A DNA stretch of 64,000 nucleotides, taken from the NCBI GenBank assembly GCA_001970955.1, contig MPUH01000191.1, forward strand, positions 21,986 to 85,985, read 5' to 3'. This stretch comes from Stentor coeruleus (taxonomy: Eukaryota > Ciliophora > Heterotrichea > Heterotrichida > Stentoridae). The number at the start of each line of letters is the position of its first letter. Positions within the stretch are counted from its first letter, which is position 1. The notes under the pieces are model-generated. The model saw only the letters and a program-made list of their open reading frames with translations. It had not been told where the DNA came from and made no database searches. Shown here one piece after another: positions 58,533 to 64,000 of the stretch. The position numbers were made by a program, and so were the translations under genes.

Positions 58533-59614
58533 GTATTAAGCTGAGAATTTTAAATATGATGTAAGTTATTTTAAGTTATTATCACAAACTGTGATTAATA
58601 ATCAAAGTTTTATATAATAAAAATCTGCATAAATAGAAGCAGATTTAGATACTTTTTGATTTACTAATATATTATGATTAGTTATGTTGTTTTGTATCTA
58701 GGATTATATTTGGATATATGTTTTGCTTGGAATATTATTCGAAAAGGTAAAAAAGTGTAATTTGGGAAGCTTGGGAAGTTTTGATTTTAAGACAAGATAG
58801 CATCAATATAATAAACTATGATTTTTTATGATAAAATTCTTGAACCGATAGATTATTTAATGAGCTTATTATAGAGATTAGATAGAAAATATTGAATAAT
58901 TTAAGTGTTTTAGATAATTTCCTGCTGATTATATTGATCCATACTACCTTTATCATACCTATGAACCTTTTGATCTTTGAGTTATAATCAAATGCTAGTT
59001 CATTTTTATAGAGACTCATATTTATAACCAGATTTTATACTATAAGATATAAAGTTTTAGCTTAAAGCCATAAACAAAGATATGCTATATACTATAATAT
59101 AAAACAAGACTATAGCTTTTATATATTTTGGCTTAAGCATTACTATATTAAATTTTCAATAAAGACGATACAATTTAGTAAAGAGATTCGGTTTATCATT
59201 CTTTTGGAAAATATTAAGACAGAAAATAAAGCACATTTTATTACACATTTAACTAGATTCTAAATTACTTTACTAAATCATATAATAATTTTCAATAAGG
59301 ACAGCCTTAGTATTATCTTCCTGTTTTTTCGAAACAAAACTCAATAATTCTCTTTTCCTTGTAATCTCAATATTTTCAATAGCATATCTTATATAAAAAC
59401 TTCAATTTGCTTGTAATCTCAATATTTTCAATAGCATATCTTATATAAAAACTTCAATTTGCTTAAATTTCTAAGGTCTCCTGCATATATAATAGATATA
59501 TTTCTTTGAGGTGATAGGTATCGAGAAAAGTTATCAATTGCTGTCCTTAAAAAAGCATAGTTTATAAATTTAATAAGCACCTTAATTCCATCTAATATAT
59601 GTTTACTTACTTAA
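58533..59614. other. Intergenic in the CaaX cluster
   Basis: A 52-base tandem duplication lies at 59358-59461. A minus-strand frame at 58816-59019 starts plausibly (MSLYKNELAFDYN...) but turns into Ile/Ser-rich sequence; a second frame reads more naturally (KVHRYDKGSMDQYNQQEII), so a decayed small gene is possible. Confidence 0.45.
59358..59461. repeat. Tandem duplication, period 52
   Basis: CTTGTAATCTCAATATTTTC at 59358 recurs at 59410, the two units nearly identical through AAAAACTTCAATTTG. Confidence 0.9.
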
Positions 59615-60022
59615 TTAAAAACACATGCATGCCTTATCACATGAATAAGAATAGCTCTTTCTCCTTTTTTCAGTGGCTCTGCCAATTTTTAAAGAAATTC
59701 GAGATATTAGTTCATAATCATGATTTTTATTAGAGAGCTCTAAATGCTGATTGGTTGCTTGACCCTCTAAAGTGTTTAAAGACCTTTGAAGGTCTTGAAT
59801 AATAGACAAAGCATTGACCTTTGCTTCATAACTTGACTGTTTTTTATTAGAAATGCTTAACCCTTGTAAACATCCTGCTGTAAAAGTACTGTTATAGCTT
59901 TGATTTGGAACAAAGTCCTTATCTGGTTCAATAGGATCTTCCAAGCTTTCAGAAATGATATTAATTGAATAATTTTTAAATTTTCTCACCCTATCTTGAC
60001 AGGAAGTTCGAGATGCATCCAT
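59615..60022 (-). CDS. Small predicted prenylated protein (CMCF), cluster member 8
   Basis: 135 residues on the minus strand. The N-terminus contains NYSINIISESLEDPIE, the Y-x-I-x-I pattern seen in other members. A coiled-coil-like helix spans about 66-105 (YEAKVNALSIIQDLQRSLNT). The tail RRKSYSYSCDKACMCF is basic with three Cys; the CaaX box is CMCF. Together with member 1 it is one of two leftward genes in the cluster. Confidence 0.73.
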   Translation of the reverse strand: MDASRTSCQDRVRKFKNYSINIISESLEDPIEPDKDFVPNQSYNSTFTAGCLQGLSISNKKQSSYEAKVNALSIIQDLQRSLNTLEGQATNQHLELSNKNHDYELISRISLKIGRATEKRRKSYSYSCDKACMCF

Positions 60023-60762
60023 AATATAATATTACAATATGAGAGTTACTTATTATCTATTAATTTTTGTATATAAACTTAAGGATTATAAAGAATGAGG
60101 ATAAATTAAGATATTGATTACTTTATTAAGGGAATATTTTGTTGTTGAAAATTAGAATTAGGATTTAAGATTTGGTTTGGTTGATTAAATTTATTTATAG
60201 TATTAAGCGTTAAGTACTATTCTTTCATTTTGCATGCGATTGGGGTTTTGAAAATATATAATTTATATGATTTCTATAAAAAACTATTTACTTTAATTGT
60301 AATATATTTACGACTTAAATTTGGAAATTGTTTCAGGATGTTTAGAGAGGAAAGCATTAGTGGCTTTAAGATTTATTATTTAGAATTACTATAAAGTCTT
60401 TATAAAATTTTAAAATATTGTAGCATTTTTTGGATAAAATCAATCTAAAATGTATTTCCTTATGCTATTCGTAGATGTAATCATATATTCCATCACTAAA
60501 AATTAAAAAATAAATCATTCAAATTATTCTATTATACCCAATACATACTTATTTTATAATTTTCCCCTTAAAGCCTTATATTTCAATAATCTTCCAAGGT
60601 TTTAACTAATGTTATTTTAATTATAAACCAAACCATAATCCAAGTTTGGATACCCTTTAATTTAAAAATTCAACATCATAAGATTTTCATATATTGCCCA
60701 TATATATTTCCAAATAATATCCCAATATGAAACCTTCTAAGTAGTACCTTCTATTAATATAA
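60023..60762. other. Intergenic in the CaaX cluster, divergent
   Basis: G-rich near 60090-60200, C-rich from about 60530: the usual skew switch. No gene seen. Confidence 0.6.
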
Positions 60763-61140
60763 ATGCTTTGTTCTAAAAAATCATCCAAAAAAAAAAATAA
60801 GCACAATCTAAACTACAACGTTCAAGTTAACCCATGCTCTGATATAGTCAATGACAAAAATCCAAATTTCCCTAATATGAAACAACAGGTAAATTTTCTT
60901 AGCCCTTGTTCAAGATTAGAAAACAAGCAAACTAAAAGAGTTATTAGTACGCTAAATTATATAAACCCAATAACAAAACAGTCAGCAATTCGTGCTGTGA
61001 CTGCCAAAGACCTTTTATCTTTAAGGAAGCTTCAAATAGAAAGAAAATCTTACATAGAATCAGTTGAAAGTAATCATGAAGAGATGGAGAATAAACAGAA
61101 AAAACATCAGAAGTCCTCTCGAAGCTGTGGAATTTTTTAA
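60763..61140 (+). CDS. Small predicted prenylated protein (CGIF), cluster member 9, subfamily B-like
   Basis: 125 residues. Starts MLCSKKSSKKKNKHNLNYNV: Cys3 and a polybasic run as in the two B proteins, then Y-x-V-x-V. The C-terminal helix (AVTAKDLLSLRKLQIERKS) is the best conserved segment shared with 53225. It ends KSSRSCGIF. CaaX with Ile a2 and Phe X, no second Cys adjacent. A stretch of nine A inside the start region (60787-60795) is a place where sequencing slips could hide. Confidence 0.75.
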   Translation: MLCSKKSSKKKNKHNLNYNVQVNPCSDIVNDKNPNFPNMKQQVNFLSPCSRLENKQTKRVISTLNYINPITKQSAIRAVTAKDLLSLRKLQIERKSYIESVESNHEEMENKQKKHQKSSRSCGIF

Positions 61141-62185
61141 TAGTTTTCCCATAATCTTTAAGATTTTATATAAGAAAAAGGAGGAATCTTGCAGAAAGGA
61201 TGATTAATAAAAGATATAGGATAGATAAACAAATTTGGCTAGATTTTTATTTTTTGGGATATGATGATTAAGCATGGAAATATTCTGAGCTTTTATGTTT
61301 ATTAATTGAAGATAAAGATTTATGTGGAGTTTAATTTTTAGGTATTTAGATGGCTTAGAAAAAAAAATATATGTGACAATGGCTGTATTAAGATTTGGCA
61401 GGCTTAATTTATAGTTTTTTTAGCTATTTGATTAATTTATTTAAATATTGAAGTACTGAGAAGGTTTTTCATTAGGAAAATTCTATAAAGTCAAAATATT
61501 TGTCCAAATTTTTTTTGTTNTTTTTCATTAGAAAAATTCTATAAAGTCAAAATATTTGTCCAAATTTTTTTTGTTTCTCTTTGTAAGGATGTAATACTTG
61601 ATTTTTTACCTCTAGTTATCAGTGGCAAGGGATTTTCAAAGAAACGGAATTGACTCGCTCAAGGCTAAATCGATGCAGCAGCCAAGACAGAAGTCTGCAA
61701 GCATCAATTAATTAGCACTATAAATTCTTAATTCATTGCCTATTTCCTTTCTCTAAACTTTTTTCTCCAAGCAATTATCAATGTCTAATAAGATTTCGAT
61801 AAAGCTTATAGTATTTTAATACAAAACTCAAACTTTAAGTCAATTTGCACTATTATATAAATCTAGCAAAACAATATAATTTACTCATCTTAGTATAAAA
61901 TATGCTTCTAAAGTTTTTAATGAACTTTTGAAATTGCATTTCTATATAATATATATTAGGTGTTAATTTAATGTCCTCTGTCAGCCAAGTGCTACCCTAT
62001 ATGATTTATGAAATTACATCAGAATTTTGCAGAATTGTTATATTTTATAAGTATAGGAATTTATCATAATTTCCAGTTAGAAAAACTCATAAACAAAATA
62101 ACAACATGGTTAAGCTTTAAATATGAAAAGAAAAAACTTACTTTTAAAAAGATTAATTTACAAGTGTAATAGTAATTTATAAAAA
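61141..62185. other. Intergenic in the CaaX cluster
   Basis: G-rich 3' flank, an assembly join at N61520, and a GC-richer island at about 61617-61712 that ends in a coding-like frame (VARDFQRNGIDSLKAKSMQQ ... then TAA) without an ATG. Otherwise AT-rich. Confidence 0.5.
61465..61575. repeat. Duplicated contig end around N61520
   Basis: About 55 bases repeated on both sides of a single N with one G/A difference. Confidence 0.85.
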
Positions 62186-62545
62186 ATGGAAACTGAATCA
62201 TTGCTAATCAACCAGTATGATATGACAGATCTTTCAAGGCCTGTATCAGCACAGTTTATTGAATTAGACACTCAGCACACAAACCAAGATAGCGAAAACT
62301 CTGTGAGTAACACAAAAGACAGTAGGCTTAACTTTTCACTAGCCAAGAAAAAATGCCAAATCTTGCCAAAAATCCCAAATAGAATGAACATACCAATAGT
62401 ACCTATGAAAGCAAAATCCGGAAAAAATTCCAGGCCTGCAGGTGTTCCGGATTTTAAAATAACCCCTCATGAACTCCTAATACGTCTTAAACTAAACGAA
62501 GCGAAAAGAAAAAAATCGACGACTTGCACTTGCATAATAATTTAA
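62186..62545 (+). CDS. Small predicted prenylated protein (CIII), cluster member 10, A-like
   Basis: 119 residues from ATG 62186; the in-frame ATG at 62222 (MTDLSRPVSAQFIELD) resembles the start of member 3 (MSDLSRDF...FISVLE) and could be the true one. The C-terminal part FKITPHELLIRLKLNEAKRKKS is a basic helix comparable to the LLSLRKLQIERKS segment of member 9. It ends TTCTCIII: CaaX with a second Cys two residues earlier. No known domain. Confidence 0.74.
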   Translation: METESLLINQYDMTDLSRPVSAQFIELDTQHTNQDSENSVSNTKDSRLNFSLAKKKCQILPKIPNRMNIPIVPMKAKSGKNSRPAGVPDFKITPHELLIRLKLNEAKRKKSTTCTCIII

Positions 62546-64000
62546 TTTTAATACTTTTATATGGTAATTGTTTCATCGGCTTATTGCTTTGTATACTTTT
62601 CATATAGAATGCAGTTACATTTAATAAGAAAATGGATAAACTTAGAAGGTATGATATAGTTTTTTGAAGGCTCTTGAATATATTAGAAAGATTTTATCGT
62701 CAAATGAATATTATAAGCTGCTTTATGAAGTTTTTTACCTAATTCGGTATCTTATATCATGGGAGAAAATAATTATTCTGCTATATGTGTTTGACTTTAC
62801 ATGAATTTATTTTAAGAAATTTGAAACAAAATTAAGCCTTTGGATGATTGGAATGATTAAGATTAGTTTAAGTATTAGTTATAAAATCATCCAAAATAGT
62901 GTTATGGAAATTAATATTTTAGAGTAAAGAAAATGACTAATGTTTATTTTATTGTATAAAAGGTAAAATTTTTACAGTATTTGAACTATCGGTATAGGGG
63001 ATGAGGATAGATAAATCAAATTCTTTATAGGGCATAAAAATGAATAAGATGCTATAAAGAAATTTTAAAAAAATATTTTTGTCTTTTCTGGAATCCACTT
63101 GAGTTAGAAATAGTTAAGTAATAAGTTTATTATAAGTTTTATTTCAATAAATTTATTAAGAACATCATTGTGTAGTATGATTATAATATTTTTGATTTTA
63201 TTTACTTAAGAATATAGTATTTTTTAGCTTTAATTTATAGCTTTAATGCTATCTTTTATATATTCTAATCTTTGCGATTTATAAAATGCTTTCAATTAAG
63301 ATCAGAACTACATTAGTGTTATAAATTTTATCAAATACACAAACTAACTGATAATTTACGTCATTCTTAAAATTCGATATTTTTAATACTTGGAAACTAA
63401 GCAAATGATTTTAGTATGTTAAAAGATTTGAATAAGAGTTTTTACATCTTTATGTTTTTATATATAGAATAATAACCCATAAAATACAAAATTTGAGTTT
63501 ATTTTGTATAACTAAAGAAAGCATAAAGTTATGTAAGTCTCTATCATTTATAAAACAACTAACTCAATTGGTAATCTTACTAAGTATACTTAAATATAAT
63601 TATTTTCCCAATATCAAAATTTAGAAAATAAAATTTGAGATTTAACTTTATTATATGCACATATATAAAGTTTATATAATCTTTAGTTAAAGCTAAAATA
63701 TGAAAATTTTTACAACTCAAGCACTTTTTAAGCTAAATTTACATATAAAAATACTATTATTTTGATATTTGCTTAAAATTATTGTCTTTATTGTAGTCTT
63801 ACTATTTTCTTATGTTGAAATTGTAAATAATACTACATGCAAAATATATTTTGCTTATCTTAAAAGTGTAAATTTATCAAATAAGTATTATAGAAGAAAA
63901 ATGTAAATAAAATATTACTATAAACAATCACATGATAAGTAATTTATTATAGGTTAAAAAAATGATGGGAATAATTTGCCGCTGTAAATAAAATATATAT
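62546..64000. other. Gene-free right end
   Basis: AT-rich to the end of the window. No gene, RNA, telomeric repeat or repeated element recognised; a further cluster member could lie beyond the edge. Confidence 0.55.

Noticed and set aside
58816-59019. 67-codon minus-strand gene
   Set aside because: The start is plausible and a 15-nt GTA...TAG intron is possible, but two frames compete and neither end matches the cluster; left as a possible relic.
48501-59461. CRISPR-like or satellite arrays
   Set aside because: The repeats are simple two- to four-copy direct tandem duplications without spacers, and the genome is eukaryotic.
1-64000. Alternative ciliate genetic code (TGA, TAA or TAG as sense)
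   Set aside because: Conserved genes end properly at all three stops (for example NDR kinase TGA, 14-3-3 TAG, phosphatase TAA) and none needs a reassigned codon.
62546-64000. Telomere or chromosome end
   Set aside because: No telomeric repeat is seen at either edge.

Overview
The window looks like macronuclear DNA of a heterotrich ciliate, most likely Stentor. Three things point there. TAA, TAG and TGA all act as stops in well-conserved genes, so the code is standard. Three genes are restored only by removing 15-nt GTA...TAG introns (716-730, 14523-14537, 32388-32402). The DNA is very AT-rich, with compactly packed genes and very short gaps between some of them. Ten single N bases each sit between near-identical copies of flanking sequence, which reads as un-merged contig ends rather than biology. 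The genus is inferred, not proven.

1-43.6 kb is a gene-dense housekeeping region. It holds a truncated multi-spanning membrane protein, a dual-specificity phosphatase, an ankyrin protein, a two-EF-hand protein, the ciliary protein ARMC9, two basic helical proteins with Sfi1-like W repeats, and a CCDC34-like protein. Next come a mitochondrial-type protein, a two-domain Alba/RGG protein, a RING/B-box/PHR protein, an NDR-type kinase, ribosomal eL42, an enhancer-of-polycomb homologue and a cyclin. The stretch ends with a STIMATE-like membrane protein, a SAM plus cyclin-Y-like protein, a lipid-anchored CAMK-type kinase, 14-3-3, an ABHD4/5-type hydrolase, ribosomal uS12 (RPS23), a B-box/kelch protein and tRNA-Glu(CTC). 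ARMC9, the CCDC34-like and Sfi1-like proteins and the NDR kinase fit the cortical and ciliary biology of such a cell.

43.6-47.3 kb is gene-poor and partly decayed: a roughly 1-kb tandem duplication carrying one intact and one frameshifted copy of a small Cys-containing gene, plus relic coding sequence.

47.3-62.6 kb is the most unusual part. Ten small genes (107-158 aa), spaced about 1-2 kb apart, have no recognisable catalytic domain. Nine of them end in a CaaX-type prenylation box (CNVF, CQIF, CEII, CTIY, CQII, CVTF, CMCF, CGIF, CIII), mostly with extra cysteines just upstream. At least two subfamilies (A and B) can be seen, and the order A-B-A'-B' shows that a two-gene unit was duplicated. 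An eleventh gene ending in CQVI lies apart at 9.56 kb. I read this as a locally expanded family of predicted lipid-anchored proteins of unknown function.

Intergenic DNA shows a strong compositional switch: on each gene's coding strand the 5' flank is C-rich and G-poor and the 3' flank is G-rich and C-poor.
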